DNA of 64,000 bases. Source: Burkholderia lata (lineage in GTDB: Bacteria; Pseudomonadota; Gammaproteobacteria; Burkholderiales; Burkholderiaceae). This document shows positions 54,808 to 64,000 of the stretch, piece after piece. The stretch is taken from NCBI RefSeq assembly GCF_000012945.1, contig NC_007511.1, positions 310,001 through 374,000 on the forward strand. The letters are read 5' to 3'. The notes beneath the pieces were generated by a model that saw only the letters and a list, made by a program, of their open reading frames with translations, did no database searches and was not told where the DNA came from. Position numbers and translations under genes: made by a program. Within the stretch, counting starts at the first letter, position 1. Each line of letters starts with the position of its first letter.

Positions 54808-55602
54808 ATGACGACCTTGCTTGCCGTACCGCCCATGAGCCTGTCCGAACCGTTGCGCTACCAGCCCGACAACGCCGATCTCGGCGCGATGCTTGCGCAC
54901 TTCCGCCTGCTCGAACCGGTGTTCGACGCACTGCCGGACGTCGCGTTCTTCGTGAAGGATGCGAGCGGCCGCTACGCGATTGTCAATCGCACGCTGGCGA
55001 TGCGCTGCGGCTACAAGGACAAGCGCGACCTGCTCGGCAAGACGGCCGACGAAGTGTTTCCGCGCCGCTTCGGCCGCAGCTATTTCGAGCAGGACATGGC
55101 GACGATCAACGCCGGCCAGCAACTGATGGACCAGCTCGAGCTCCACCTGTATCCGGGCCGTCAGCCGGGCTGGTGCCTGACCTGCAAGGAGCCGCTGCGC
55201 GACGCTGCGGGCAGGGTGGTCGGCCTCGCGGGCATTTCGCGCGACCTGAAGGCGCACGAGGGATCGCACCCGGCGTACAGCCGGCTCGCCGACGTGGTCC
55301 AGCACATCCAGGATCACTTCGTGCAGCCGCTGAACCTGAAGCAGCTCGCGCAGATGGCCGGGATGTCGGTCGCGCAGCTCGAACGCTACTTCCACAAGGT
55401 GTTCCACCTGACGCCGCGCCAGGTGCTGCTGAAGACGCGGCTCGATGCGGCCACCGCGCTGCTCGTCACGCACGACAAGGTGACCGACGTTGCGGCGCTA
55501 TGCGGCTATACGGATCACAGCGCGTTCACGCGCCAGTTCAAGGCGACGGTCGGCGTGACGCCGACGGAATACCGGTTGATGCTGCAGGAGCGGGCAGGGT
55601 GA
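54808..55602 (+). CDS. AraC-family regulator with N-terminal PAS domain
   Basis: A 264-residue regulator. A PAS domain (about 35-145: VFDALPDVAFFVKDASGRYA, VGLAGISRDLKAHEG) precedes a two-helix-turn-helix AraC domain (about 165-260: LKQLAQMAGMSVAQLERYFH, then DVAALCGYTDHSAFTRQFKA). This fusion senses a ligand or redox state through PAS. The start ATG 54808 has only a weak GGG upstream; ATG 54835 is the alternative. It is divergent from the ABC binding-protein gene and the likely regulator of it. Confidence 0.9.
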   Translation: MTTLLAVPPMSLSEPLRYQPDNADLGAMLAHFRLLEPVFDALPDVAFFVKDASGRYAIVNRTLAMRCGYKDKRDLLGKTADEVFPRRFGRSYFEQDMATINAGQQLMDQLELHLYPGRQPGWCLTCKEPLRDAAGRVVGLAGISRDLKAHEGSHPAYSRLADVVQHIQDHFVQPLNLKQLAQMAGMSVAQLERYFHKVFHLTPRQVLLKTRLDAATALLVTHDKVTDVAALCGYTDHSAFTRQFKATVGVTPTEYRLMLQERAG

Positions 55603-55680
55603 CGCGACACGCCGAAAGGGCCGGCGAGTCGCTGGGATCGGGGTGATGCGGGAAAACGGGAAAGGGGTGAAAACGGCGGC

Positions 55681-55944
55681 TCAGCGGTAGCCGAGCCCTT
55701 TCAGGACGGCGGTGCCGTTTTCGGTCAGCCGGAAGCTGGGTGCCGTATCGGCGTCGAGCTTGACCATCTCGACGAGACCGGCTTCCTGCAACGCGGGCAG
55801 TTCGGGTTTGGCGTTCGCGCCGATCGGTGCATGCAGCAGCACGAGCAGCGTCGCGATTTCATGATGACTGAGCAGGCGGCGCAGCATCGTCTTCTTTGCA
55901 GGGGGCGCGGCCTGGCGGCCCGCGGGTGCTTCTACGGCGCTCAT
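55681..55944 (-). CDS. Small winged-helix-like protein of unknown function
   Basis: An 87-residue soluble protein. After an Ala/Pro/Lys-rich N-terminus (about 1-20), the region HHEIATLLVLLHAPIGANAK, LPALQEAGLVEMVK and SFRLTENGTAVLKGLGY has the helix-helix-wing pattern of small DNA-binding or adaptor domains. The start at 55944 follows AAAGGAGGAAAGCG, an excellent ribosome site. I do not recognise a named family. Confidence 0.65.
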   Translation of the reverse strand: MSAVEAPAGRQAAPPAKKTMLRRLLSHHEIATLLVLLHAPIGANAKPELPALQEAGLVEMVKLDADTAPSFRLTENGTAVLKGLGYR

Positions 55945-56232
55945 CGCTTTCCTCCTTTTCGAGATAACCATCGGGTACTGGTTGCGGATGGTGCCGTCGA
56001 AGACTTAAGCGATTCTTAAAACCGCACTGGGCGACGGGATGCTGCGCTGCGGTACGGGTTACGGGATGTAACGCCATATGGAATGCGGTTTCCGGCCCGA
56101 TCGCGGCCAGCCGCGCGGGCGGGTGCGCGGCCTCGTGATTCACCACGATGGTGCGCGCGGGATGCGGCCCTTTGAAGCGGCCGCGGGCTGCGAATGTGAT
56201 TCGGCCCCAAGATCCCGGTTCAGTTCCTTCCC

Positions 56233-58125
56233 TTATTTCCTGCGCTGCGCCTGTGCGGCGAGCCGCACGGCCGCGTTTGTCGCGCCATAGCCGTCGTATC
56301 CGCCGCGCCGCTCGACGATCTCGAGCGAGAAGCGGTTGTCGACCAGTTCTGTATACGCATGCAGGAATTCGCCGCCGTGCTCGTCGCGGTCGTACAGCAG
56401 GTGATGCGTGCTCAGCGTGTCGATCAGTTCGTCCGACAACGCGTAGCGTGCGGCGAGATCGTCGTAGTAGTTCGGCGGAATGCGCAGGAACGGAATGCCG
56501 TCGGCCGCGAACGCGGCGATCGTCTTCACGATGTCGTCCGTGCGGAATGCGACGTGGTTCAGCCCTGTGCCGTGGTAGCGGTCGAGCGATTCGGCCACCG
56601 CCGTGTGCCGGTCGACCGACGCGTTCAGCGCGATCCGCACCGAGCCGTCGGCGCTGCGCACCGCGCGGCTGCGCATTAGCCCGTACGGGTCGGGCACGAG
56701 CCAGCTGCGCTCGGCCTCGAAGCCGAATGCCGTCTTGAAGAACAGGATCCACGTATCGAGCGCGTCGGCCGGCAGGGCGAGGCACACATGGTCGATACCG
56801 GTCAGCGGCCCGACTTCGCTCGGGCCGTCGATGTCGGTCAGCACGAAATCCGATTCGTACAGCGTCGGCGCGTTCGGCGCTTCGTCGACGAAGTATTCGA
56901 GGCTGCCGTCCGGCGCCTGCACGCTCGGCAACACGCGCTCGTTCGGCCCGACGCGGCCGGAGAACGGCGCATAGCCGAAGCCTGCTGCGCGCTCGAACGC
57001 CACGTTCGCGTCGTCGACGCGGAATGCCGATGCACACAGCGACAGCCCATGCTGCTGGAAGAACGCATCGGCGAACGAATCGCGCTCCGCGTTCAGCACG
57101 ATCGACGCGGCGCCGTGCTGGAACAGCGTCACGTCCTTCGACCGATGGCGGCCCGCGAGCCGGAAGCGCATCCGGCCGAGCCATTCGCCGACGGTCGCCG
57201 CCGCCTGCGCGTCGACCGCGAATTCGATGAACTGGAACCCGACGTGCGCGGGCGGCGCCGGCGGCGCGAACAGCGGCTGGCTGGCGGCCGGCGCATGGCC
57301 GTCCTGTGCGAGCCGCTCGCGCGTCAGTTCCTCCAGATAGAGCAGCGAGCGATGGCCGTCGGCGGCCGTGATCGCCGTGGGCGCCGCGCGGAAGCCGTCG
57401 TTGAAGATCTCGAGCGACAGCGGCCCCGTATAGCCGGACTCGATCACGCGCGCAGTGAAGTGCGCGAGGTCGAAATCGCCCTGGCCCGGGAACGAGCGGT
57501 AATGGCGGCTCCATTCGAGCACGTCCATCGCGAGCTTCGGCGCATCGGCGATCTGCACGAACGCGATCCGGTCGCCGGGGATGTCGGCGATTGCGTCCGG
57601 CGAATCGTCGAGCGACAGCGTGTGGAAGCTGTCGAGCGCCAGGCCGAGATGCGGGCTGTTCACGGTATTCACGAGTTGCCACGCATGGCCGTACCGCTTC
57701 ACGACACGGCCCCACGCGAGCGCTTCGTACGCGGCGACCACGCCGGCCTGCCGCGCGGCCTCAGCGAGCGTACCGAGCTGGTCGACGAGCAGCCCGTCGT
57801 CCGCGATCGTGTCGGCCGACACGTTGCTGCACACCAGGATGCGGTCGGTGCCGAGCGCATGCATCACGTCGAACTTGCGCTTGATCCGGTCGAGGTTGCG
57901 GGCGAGCTGGGTCGCGCTCACGCCCTCGAAGTCGCGAAACGGCTGGAACAGCACGATGTCGAGGCCGAGATCCGCGGCCATGCGCCGGACGTCGGCCGGC
58001 GATCCATCGAAGTAGACGAGGTCGTTTTCGAAGATTTCGACGCCGTCGAAGCCTGCGGCCTGGATGGCGGCGAGTTTCTCGGCGAGCGTGCCGGACAGTG
58101 ACACGGTGGCGATCGAGCGCTGCAT
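56233..58125 (-). CDS. quiC: 3-dehydroshikimate dehydratase fused to an HPPD-like VOC domain
   Basis: A 630-residue two-part protein. The N-terminal TIM barrel (about 1-275) is a 3-dehydroshikimate dehydratase making protocatechuate, with metal ligands visible in AYEALAWG (Glu), LALDSFHT (Asp), AFVQIADAP (Gln) and LSLEIFND (Glu). The C-terminal part (about 290-630) has two VOC modules like 4-hydroxyphenylpyruvate dioxygenase, and the 2-His-1-Glu iron triad is present (GIDHVCLAL, GLNHVAFRT, FSLEIVER). Such fusions are known in pseudomonads and Burkholderia. It is divergent from aroQ-aroE-MFS, so quinate/shikimate catabolism is the pathway. Confidence 0.92.
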   Translation of the reverse strand: MQRSIATVSLSGTLAEKLAAIQAAGFDGVEIFENDLVYFDGSPADVRRMAADLGLDIVLFQPFRDFEGVSATQLARNLDRIKRKFDVMHALGTDRILVCSNVSADTIADDGLLVDQLGTLAEAARQAGVVAAYEALAWGRVVKRYGHAWQLVNTVNSPHLGLALDSFHTLSLDDSPDAIADIPGDRIAFVQIADAPKLAMDVLEWSRHYRSFPGQGDFDLAHFTARVIESGYTGPLSLEIFNDGFRAAPTAITAADGHRSLLYLEELTRERLAQDGHAPAASQPLFAPPAPPAHVGFQFIEFAVDAQAAATVGEWLGRMRFRLAGRHRSKDVTLFQHGAASIVLNAERDSFADAFFQQHGLSLCASAFRVDDANVAFERAAGFGYAPFSGRVGPNERVLPSVQAPDGSLEYFVDEAPNAPTLYESDFVLTDIDGPSEVGPLTGIDHVCLALPADALDTWILFFKTAFGFEAERSWLVPDPYGLMRSRAVRSADGSVRIALNASVDRHTAVAESLDRYHGTGLNHVAFRTDDIVKTIAAFAADGIPFLRIPPNYYDDLAARYALSDELIDTLSTHHLLYDRDEHGGEFLHAYTELVDNRFSLEIVERRGGYDGYGATNAAVRLAAQAQRRK

Positions 58126-58242
58126 GGGCGATTCCTGCGAATGAGCGGGGCATGGCGTTGGTCGAATCGACCCTGAATGAACCAGTCGTTGAATTCATGG
58201 TGAACGCCATATCCCGAATTTACTGGGCTAGTGATGCGTATT

Positions 58243-58272
58243 GTACAAACTAACTAGGTGGTACAAATTAGC
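58243..58272. promoter_or_regulatory. Direct repeat, candidate regulator site for the quinate genes
   Basis: GTACAAACTAAC (58243-58254) and GTACAAATTAGC (58261-58272) are direct repeats 18 bases apart (10 of 12 matching) in the divergent region between quiC and aroQ. No regulator gene is adjacent. Confidence 0.5.
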
Positions 58273-58382
58273 GAAAACCCGGAAAGACAGCCCGCATTCC
58301 CGGGCGCACACTAGCGCCAAATTCCGATGTGTTCGGGGCGATGCCGGTCACGGTCCGCCCCTGTTTTAGGAGCAGAATCACC

Positions 58383-58838
58383 ATGAGCAAGCACAAGGTG
58401 CTGGTGCTGAACGGCCCGAACCTGAATCTGCTGGGGACGCGCGAGCCCCATATCTACGGCGCGGAAACGCTCGCCGATGTCGAGCAGCGCTGCCGCACGG
58501 CGGGCGAGGCGCTCGGGCTGGAAATCGACTTCCGGCAGTCGAACGCCGAGCACCAGCTGATCGACTGGCTGCACGCCGCGCGTCACGACACGCACGGCAT
58601 CGTGATCAACCCGGCGGCCTATACGCATACGTCGGTGGCGCTGGCCGACGCGCTTTCCGCGATCGCGAAGCCGGTGATCGAAGTGCATATCTCGAACGTG
58701 CATCGCCGCGAGGCGTTCCGTCACCATTCCTACGTGTCGGCGGTCGCCGAAGCCGTGATCTGCGGCTGCGGCACCGAAGGCTACGTATTCGCGCTGCAGC
58801 GTCTGGCGACACTGTTTGCGCAGGGAGCCGCACGATGA
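58383..58838 (+). CDS. aroQ: Type II 3-dehydroquinate dehydratase
   Basis: A 151-residue dodecameric dehydratase interconverting 3-dehydroquinate and 3-dehydroshikimate. [17 protein letters not shown] carries the conserved Arg of the flexible lid and the Tyr; [31 protein letters not shown] and [17 protein letters not shown] are the remaining active-site blocks. The start follows TAGGAGCAGAATCACC. It overlaps the next gene by four bases. Its place beside quiC suggests a catabolic paralogue used for quinate rather than the biosynthetic enzyme. Confidence 0.95.
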   Translation: MSKHKVLVLNGPNLNLLGTREPHIYGAETLADVEQRCRTAGEALGLEIDFRQSNAEHQLIDWLHAARHDTHGIVINPAAYTHTSVALADALSAIAKPVIEVHISNVHRREAFRHHSYVSAVAEAVICGCGTEGYVFALQRLATLFAQGAAR

Positions 58839-59689
58839 GCCGCCCGTCGTTTCTGATCGGCCTGATCGGCCAGGGCATCGGCGGCTCGCTGTCGCCCGCG
58901 ATGCACGAGGAAGAAGGATTCCGCCAGGGGTTCGGCTATGTCTACCGGCGCATCGACCTCGACGCGCTCGGCGTGACCGTCGACGCCTTGCCGCAACTGC
59001 TCGATGCCGCGCAGCGGATGGGCTACAACGGCCTGAACATCACACACCCGTGCAAGCAGCGCGTGATCGAGCACCTCGACGCACTGTCGGACGATGCGCG
59101 CGCGCTCGGCGCGGTGAACACCGTGCTGTTCAAGGACGGCAAGCGGATCGGCCACAACACCGACTGGTCGGGCTTCGCGAAGTCGTTCCGCCGCGGGTTG
59201 CCCGACGCGTCCCTCGAGCGCGTCGTCCAGCTCGGTGCGGGCGGCGCGGGCGCGGCCGTGGCGCACGCGGCGCTGCAGATGGGCGCGGCCGAACTGACGA
59301 TTTTCGATGTCGACGGCACGCGCGCCGCCGCGCTCGCGGCCGAACTGCAGCAACGCTTCCCCGCCGCACGGGTCGCGCCCGGTGGTGATCTCGCGAGCGC
59401 GATGCGCGCCGCGACGGGCCTGATCCACGCGACGCCCACCGGCATGGCCAAGCATCCGGGCCTGCCGCTGCCGGCCGAGTTGCTCCACGCGGGCATGTGG
59501 GTGGCCGACATCGTGTACTTCCCGCTCGAAACCGAACTGATCCACGCGGCGCGCGCAGCCGGCTGCGCCACGTTGCCGGGCGGCGGGATGGCCGTCTACC
59601 AGGCTGTCGACGCGTTCGAGATCTTCACCGGACGCACGCCCGACGCCGAGCGGATGTTCGATCACTTTCAGTCGCTCGTCGCGCGCTGA
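58835..59689 (+). CDS. aroE: Shikimate/quinate dehydrogenase
   Basis: A 284-residue shikimate dehydrogenase-family oxidoreductase. The substrate-binding start [17 protein letters not shown], catalytic Lys in [10 protein letters not shown], Asp in HNTDWSGF, the nucleotide motif [15 protein letters not shown] and [13 protein letters not shown] are present. In this operon it probably oxidises quinate or shikimate to the 3-dehydro compounds for quiC. NITHPCK (not NVTxPxK) and the Asp-containing nucleotide loop (FDVDGT) suggest an NAD-preferring YdiB-like catabolic enzyme; this is inference. Confidence 0.92.
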   Translation: MSRPSFLIGLIGQGIGGSLSPAMHEEEGFRQGFGYVYRRIDLDALGVTVDALPQLLDAAQRMGYNGLNITHPCKQRVIEHLDALSDDARALGAVNTVLFKDGKRIGHNTDWSGFAKSFRRGLPDASLERVVQLGAGGAGAAVAHAALQMGAAELTIFDVDGTRAAALAAELQQRFPAARVAPGGDLASAMRAATGLIHATPTGMAKHPGLPLPAELLHAGMWVADIVYFPLETELIHAARAAGCATLPGGGMAVYQAVDAFEIFTGRTPDAERMFDHFQSLVAR

Positions 59690-59722
59690 CCCCCTTCCAG
59701 AAAGAGAGACCAGGAGACGACC

Positions 59723-61075
59723 ATGCAGCACACCACCCACACGAGCGCCGCGCCGGCGCAGGCGTCCGGCACCGTCCGGCGCACTTCGGCGCGCTACAAG
59801 ATTCTCGCGCTGCTCGCGATCGGCACGATGATCAACTATCTCGACCGCACCGTGCTCGGGGTGGCTGCGCCGCAGCTCACCAAGGAGCTCGGCATCAACG
59901 CGGCCGTGATGGGCATCATGTTTTCCGCGTTTTCGTGGACGTACGTTGCCGCGCAGGTGCCCGGTGGCCTCTTTCTCGACCGTTTCGGCAGCAAGGTCAC
60001 CTATTACTGGTCGATGACGCTGTGGTCGCTGTGCACGTTCCTGCAGGGCTTTGTCCCGGGCGTCGCGACGCTGCTCGCGTGCCGTCTCGGCCTGGGCGTC
60101 GCGGAGGCGCCGTGCTTCCCGACCAACAGCCGCGTCGTCGCGACGTGGTTCCCGCAGAACGAGCGCGCGATGGCGACCGGTACCTATACCGTCGGCGAGT
60201 ACATCGGCCTCGCGTTCTTCAGCCCGGTGCTGTTCGCCCTGATGGGGGCGTTCGGCTGGCGCTCGCTGTTCTGGGTCGTCGGCACGGTCGGCATCGTGTT
60301 CGGCCTGGTCTGGTGGAAGTTCTATCACGAGCCGCGCAACCATCCGGGGGCGAATTCGGAGGAGCTGGCGTATATCGAGGCGGGCGGTGGCCTCGTGCAT
60401 GGCGTGCGCAAGGACGGCGACAAAGGTGGCAAGGGTGCGAAGGGCGAGCAGAAGTCGTTCAGCTGGTCGATGGCCGGCAAGCTGCTGAAGAAGCGCCAGC
60501 TCGCGGGCATCTGCCTCGGCCAGTTCGCCGGCAACTCGACGCTCGTGTTCTTCCTGACCTGGTTCCCGACCTACCTCGCCACCGAGCGCCACATGGGCTG
60601 GCTGAAGATCGGTTTCTTCGCGGTGATGCCGTTCATTGCCGCATCGGTCGGCGTGATGTTCGGCGGGATCTTCTCCGACTGGCTGCTGCGTCGCGGCAAG
60701 TCCGCGAACCTCGCGCGCAAGCTGCCGATCATCGCGGGCCTGCTGCTCGCATCGACGATCATTCTCGCGAACTATGTGCAGAGCAACGAGGCCGTGATCG
60801 CGATCATGTCGGTCGCGTTCTTCGCGCAGGGGATGGCCGCACTCGGCTGGACGCTGGTGTCGGACATCGCGCCGGACGGCCTGCTCGGCGTCACGGGCGG
60901 CATCTTCAACTTCGCGGCGAACCTTGCCGGGATCGTCACGCCGCTCGTGGTCGGCTTCATTGTCGCGTCGACCGGGTCGTTCGTCGGCGCGCTCGTGTTC
61001 ATCGGCGTGATCGCGCTGATCGGCGCGGCGTCGTACATCTTCGTGGTCGGCGACATCAAGCGGATCGAGCTGTAA
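59723..61075 (+). CDS. MFS transporter, probable quinate/shikimate uptake
   Basis: A 450-residue major facilitator of the anion:cation symporter family with twelve helices. RYKILALLAIGTMINYLDRT and FSWTYVAAQVPGGLFLDRFG are the N-terminal signatures. A charged Gly/Lys-rich central loop (about residues 230-250) separates the two halves. The start follows CCAGGAGACGACC. It is the last gene of the aroQ-aroE operon, followed by a terminator; uptake of quinate, shikimate or a related acid is the reasonable role. It resembles the gudP-type carrier at 41699 in layout. Confidence 0.88.
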   Translation: MQHTTHTSAAPAQASGTVRRTSARYKILALLAIGTMINYLDRTVLGVAAPQLTKELGINAAVMGIMFSAFSWTYVAAQVPGGLFLDRFGSKVTYYWSMTLWSLCTFLQGFVPGVATLLACRLGLGVAEAPCFPTNSRVVATWFPQNERAMATGTYTVGEYIGLAFFSPVLFALMGAFGWRSLFWVVGTVGIVFGLVWWKFYHEPRNHPGANSEELAYIEAGGGLVHGVRKDGDKGGKGAKGEQKSFSWSMAGKLLKKRQLAGICLGQFAGNSTLVFFLTWFPTYLATERHMGWLKIGFFAVMPFIAASVGVMFGGIFSDWLLRRGKSANLARKLPIIAGLLLASTIILANYVQSNEAVIAIMSVAFFAQGMAALGWTLVSDIAPDGLLGVTGGIFNFAANLAGIVTPLVVGFIVASTGSFVGALVFIGVIALIGAASYIFVVGDIKRIEL

Positions 61076-61105
61076 GCACCGGCTCCACGCACATCCAGTG
61101 CGTTC

Positions 61106-61137
61106 GCCCGGCAGCCGCAAGGCCGCCGGGCTTTTTT
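61106..61137 (+). terminator. Rho-independent terminator after the quinate operon
   Basis: GCCCGGCAGCC (61106-61116) pairs with GGCCGCCGGGC (61121-61131) with one mismatch around GCAA, followed by a run of six T. Confidence 0.9.
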
Positions 61138-61175
61138 GTTTGTGCGCCTGCTTTTACGCCCGCTTGCATCCGGCC

Positions 61176-62285
61176 TTATGCGCGCTGCACCGCGATGCCG
61201 AGCGACTCGACCGCCTGCGCAATTGCCGCGACCGCGCGGCGGATATCGTTCGAGTCGATCGCGCCGATGCAGCCGACGCGGAACGTCTCGAGCTGCGTGA
61301 GCTTGCCCGGATACAGGATGAAGCCCGCGTCGCGCACTGCGTCGTAGAAGCGGCGGAAATCGTAGGCCGGGTGGTCGGGTGCGTGGAACGTGACGATCAC
61401 CGGTGCCTGCACGCTCGCGTCGAGGAACGTCGTGAAGCCCAGCGCGTGCATCGATTCGACCAGCGTCCGGCAGTTGTCCACATAGCGCGCGCCGCGCGCG
61501 GGCTGACCGCCTTCGGCGAGATACTGGTCGAGTGCGGCGCGCAGCGCGGCGATCACGTGCGTCGGCGGCGTGAAGCGCCACTGGCCCGTCTTGAGCAGGT
61601 ACGCGTACTGATCGTGGAGGTCGAGCGCGAGCGACGGCGAATTGCCTTCGCTTGCGTCGAGCGCTTCGCGTCGCACGATCGCGAACCCCATCCCCGGCAC
61701 GCCTTCGAGGCATTTGCCGCTCGCCGAGATCAGCGCATCGATGCCGCTGCCGGCCAGCGTGATCGGCAGCGCGCCGAACGAGCTCATCGCGTCGACGATC
61801 AGGCGCTTGCCGTGGCGCCGGCACACGGCGGCGATGTCGTCGAGCGGGTTCAGGACCCCGGCGCTCGTCTCCAGATGCACCTGCGCGACGTGCGTGATGC
61901 GCGGCTCGCGCGCGAACGCGGCTTCGATCGCGGCCGGATCGACGGCCGCATCCTCGCCGAACGGTAACGCGATCGCTTCGATGCCGAGCCGGCCGAGGAT
62001 CTTCAGGATGCGCGCGCAGTACGCGCCGTTGTCAGGTACCAGCACGACGCCGTCGCGCGGCACCAGCGTGCCGAGCGCGGCTTCGACCGAGAACGTGCCG
62101 CTGCCCTGCATCGGTACGCACACGTACTCGTCGCCGCCGTGCGCGATCGCGACGAGATCCGCGCAGACGCTCGCCGTCAGTTGATTGAAAGCGGCATCCC
62201 ACGAACCCCAGTCATGTTGCATTGCGTGGCGGGTTGTGGCGGACGTGGTGAGCGGGCCAGGCGTAAGAAGAATCGGATCGGGCAT
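61176..62285 (-). CDS. phnW: 2-aminoethylphosphonate-pyruvate transaminase
   Basis: A 369-residue PLP aminotransferase (class V) transferring the amino group of 2-aminoethylphosphonate to pyruvate, giving phosphonoacetaldehyde. The PLP Lys191 lies in [13 protein letters not shown], the PLP Asp in [11 protein letters not shown], and the N-terminus [20 protein letters not shown] is characteristic of PhnW. The start ATG 62285 follows CAGAGGAAAACC. It is divergent from phnS-phnT, so uptake and first catabolic step are adjacent. The phosphonatase gene phnX is not in the window. Confidence 0.94.
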   Translation of the reverse strand: MPDPILLTPGPLTTSATTRHAMQHDWGSWDAAFNQLTASVCADLVAIAHGGDEYVCVPMQGSGTFSVEAALGTLVPRDGVVLVPDNGAYCARILKILGRLGIEAIALPFGEDAAVDPAAIEAAFAREPRITHVAQVHLETSAGVLNPLDDIAAVCRRHGKRLIVDAMSSFGALPITLAGSGIDALISASGKCLEGVPGMGFAIVRREALDASEGNSPSLALDLHDQYAYLLKTGQWRFTPPTHVIAALRAALDQYLAEGGQPARGARYVDNCRTLVESMHALGFTTFLDASVQAPVIVTFHAPDHPAYDFRRFYDAVRDAGFILYPGKLTQLETFRVGCIGAIDSNDIRRAVAAIAQAVESLGIAVQRA

Positions 62286-62544
62286 GGTTTTCCTCTGCAA
62301 AGTTCGGAAGAAACGCCGGGCGGCATTTCTGAATGACTTGCATGATATTGGCAAAATGTGTCATTTTTTGGAAATTGCCGCATTCGTCACGGGTTTGTCA
62401 TCGAACGCTGTGATCCTTCGCTTGCCGCGCGAAACCTAACCTCAGCGCGGCAGCGAGGCAGGCCGTCGATCGGCCCTGCCCGGAGATAACAGGAGAGCCG
62501 GATCGTGCCCCGGCCATTTGGTGTTCCGCCTACGGAGAAGTCAG

Positions 62545-63633
62545 ATGACACTGCAGAAACCCTCGCGCGCCGCTGCCGGCGCGTTCCGCAAGCTTGCGCT
62601 GGCCGCCAGCGTCGCCGGTCTGATGGGCGCCGCGCTGCCCGCACATGCGGCGAGCGCGGTCGTGCTGTATACGGCAGACGGTCTCGAGAACCTCTATCGC
62701 GATGTGCTGCCGGCCTTCGAGAAGAAGGAAGGCGTCAAAGTCAACATCGTGACGGCGGGCAGCGGTGAAGTCGTCAACCGCGCGAACATCGAGAAGAACT
62801 CCCCGAAGGCCGACGTGATCGTCACGCTGCCGCCGTTCATTCAGCAAGCCGGCCAGATGGGCTTGCTGCAGCCGTACCAGAGCGTGAACTACAAGAACGT
62901 GCCGGCCATCGCAAAGGCTGAAGACGGCACGTGGGCGACGTTCGTGAACAACTACTTCTCGTTCGCGATCAACCCGGACGTCGTGAAGAACCAGCCGAAG
63001 ACGTTCGGCGACCTGCTGTCGCCGGCCTATGCCGGCAAGGTCGCGTACTCGAACCCGGCCACCGCCGGCGACGGGATGGCCGTGCTGATCCTGACGACGT
63101 CGCTGATGGGCGAAGACAAGGCGTTCGACTACCTCGCGCAATTGTCGAAGAGCGTGAAGTTCCACACGAAGGGCACGGGCTACCTGAACGTGCTGCTGTC
63201 GCGTAACGAAATCAGCGTGGCGAACGGCGACCTGCAGATGGACCTCGACGATGCCGAACACGGCGCGCTGTCCGTCAAGCCGATCTTCCTGGCCGCGAAG
63301 GAAGGCGACCAGCCGACCACGTTCCAGCTCCCGTACGGCATCGGCCTGATCAAGAGCGGCCCGAACCAGGACGCCGGCAAGAAGCTGATCGACTACCTGA
63401 TGTCGACGGAAGTGCAGTCGAAGGTGCCGGACATGTACGGCATCCCGGGCCGCACGGACGTGCCGCTGGCCGGCAAGAACGGCGAAGCGGTCAAGAAGGC
63501 GATCGCGGGCGTGAAGCTGATCCCGGTCGACTGGACCCAGGTGATGGCGAAGAAGCCGGTGTGGATCGAGCGCTGGAAGAAGGACGTGATCGGCAGCTCG
63601 GGCAAGCAGCTCGACGTCGTCAAGCCGAAGTGA
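62545..63633 (+). CDS. phnS: 2-aminoethylphosphonate ABC transporter binding protein
   Basis: A 362-residue periplasmic iron-type (family 1) binding protein. The signal peptide ([20 protein letters not shown]) is followed by [20 protein letters not shown] and [40 protein letters not shown] and [15 protein letters not shown] are typical of PhnS proteins. The start follows ACGGAGAAGTCAG. The divergent phnW and the downstream ATPase gene support 2-aminoethylphosphonate as ligand. Confidence 0.92.
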   Translation: MTLQKPSRAAAGAFRKLALAASVAGLMGAALPAHAASAVVLYTADGLENLYRDVLPAFEKKEGVKVNIVTAGSGEVVNRANIEKNSPKADVIVTLPPFIQQAGQMGLLQPYQSVNYKNVPAIAKAEDGTWATFVNNYFSFAINPDVVKNQPKTFGDLLSPAYAGKVAYSNPATAGDGMAVLILTTSLMGEDKAFDYLAQLSKSVKFHTKGTGYLNVLLSRNEISVANGDLQMDLDDAEHGALSVKPIFLAAKEGDQPTTFQLPYGIGLIKSGPNQDAGKKLIDYLMSTEVQSKVPDMYGIPGRTDVPLAGKNGEAVKKAIAGVKLIPVDWTQVMAKKPVWIERWKKDVIGSSGKQLDVVKPK

Positions 63634-63667
63634 TCGGCGCACGCCGCCTGTATTTGTGAGCAAGAGG

Positions 63668-64000
63668 ATGAACCCGGTGGAAACCACCCTGACCCATCCC
63701 GGCGCATTCGGCGCCGCCGAACCGCAGGCAACGCTGCGGTCCGGCGCGCCGGGCGGCGTGCAGATCGAACACCTGAGCGTGCGCTACGGCGCACGCACGG
63801 TGCTGGAAGATCTGTCGCTGTCGATCGGTGCCGGTGAATTTTTGACCGTGCTCGGCAAGAGCGGTTGCGGCAAGACCACGCTGCTGCGCTTCATCGCCGG
63901 GTTCGTGAAGGCCGACGGCCTGACCGGCACGCTGACCGTTGCCGGACGCGACCTGACCTACGCGCCGCCGCACAAGCGCAATCTCGGTCTGCTGTTCCAG
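63668..64000 (+). CDS. phnT: 2-aminoethylphosphonate ABC transporter ATP-binding protein, 5' part
   Basis: The first 111 codons of an ABC ATPase. After an N-terminal extension of about 30 residues, the ABC domain shows Walker A (GKSGCGKTT) and a Q-loop (LLFQ) exactly at the window edge. The signature motif and Walker B lie beyond the right edge. The start follows GCAAGAGG. It comes 34 bases after phnS, so the genes form an operon. Confidence 0.9.
   Translation, partial: MNPVETTLTHPGAFGAAEPQATLRSGAPGGVQIEHLSVRYGARTVLEDLSLSIGAGEFLTVLGKSGCGKTTLLRFIAGFVKADGLTGTLTVAGRDLTYAPPHKRNLGLLFQ

Noticed and set aside
54362..54931. Minus-strand frame overlapping the start of the AraC-type gene
   Set aside because: No ribosome site, Arg/Ala-rich, and it overlaps a well-supported gene.

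Overview
The window is high-GC, densely packed DNA with strong GC-ending codon bias. Its gene content points to a Burkholderia, most likely a Burkholderia cepacia complex secondary chromosome. The best marker is the ceoR / llpE-ceoA-ceoB-opcM multidrug efflux locus, which is characteristic of that group. Uronic-acid, quinate and phosphonate catabolism, a Tat-exported phospholipase C with its PlcR partner and a YadA-type adhesin agree with this. I see no rRNA, tRNA, CRISPR array or insertion sequence.

Layout. 1-1380: the end of an accessory cluster with visibly less GC-biased codons, holding an M35-type (aspzincin) metallopeptidase and a partial secreted protein; a type VI secretion cargo island is the likeliest context. 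1381-2780: sparse DNA with a DUF4148 gene. 2781-10862: the Ceo efflux locus, in which LlpE carries Asp where the hydrolase nucleophile Ser should be. 10956-12109: TetR regulator facing a tautomerase across a likely operator. 12175-13614: LysR regulator divergent from a PACE-family drug exporter. 13965-16714: phospholipase C plus PlcR. 16795-18246: alpha/beta hydrolase and DUF3579 protein. 18269-22995: sensor kinase, sigma-54 activator and a 2-hydroxycarboxylate transporter, with a consensus sigma-54 promoter and two upstream repeats. 23418-29640: a six-gene sulfur-scavenging operon (Met-type ABC importer, two flavin monooxygenase-type enzymes and an unidentified, probably metal-binding helical protein).

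30623-35391: a zinc-starvation operon behind a large palindromic Zur-like site (COG0523 GTPase, FolE2, a PTPS paralogue, gamma-carbonic anhydrase-like protein, dihydroorotase paralogue). 35388-36636: Lrp regulator and LysE exporter. 36735-38504: trimeric autotransporter adhesin. 38892-41620: XRE regulator, then a DUF2167 membrane protein overlapping a site-2 protease. 41699-49262: a D-glucarate/galactarate regulon (transporter, KGSA dehydrogenase, KDG dehydratase, galactarate dehydratase) sharing one operator motif at three places, interrupted by a VapBC module and an orphan gene. 49543-52575: NTF2-like, FucU, DoxX and an MHS transporter. 52779-55602: a hexanucleotide repeat inside a possible Glu-Ala repeat ORF, an ABC binding protein and a PAS-AraC regulator. 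56233-61075: quinate/shikimate catabolism (QuiC fusion divergent from aroQ-aroE-MFS). 61176-64000: 2-aminoethylphosphonate use (phnW divergent from phnS-phnT); phnT runs off the right edge.

Functional assignments rest on motifs read by eye and on gene order; no database search was possible.
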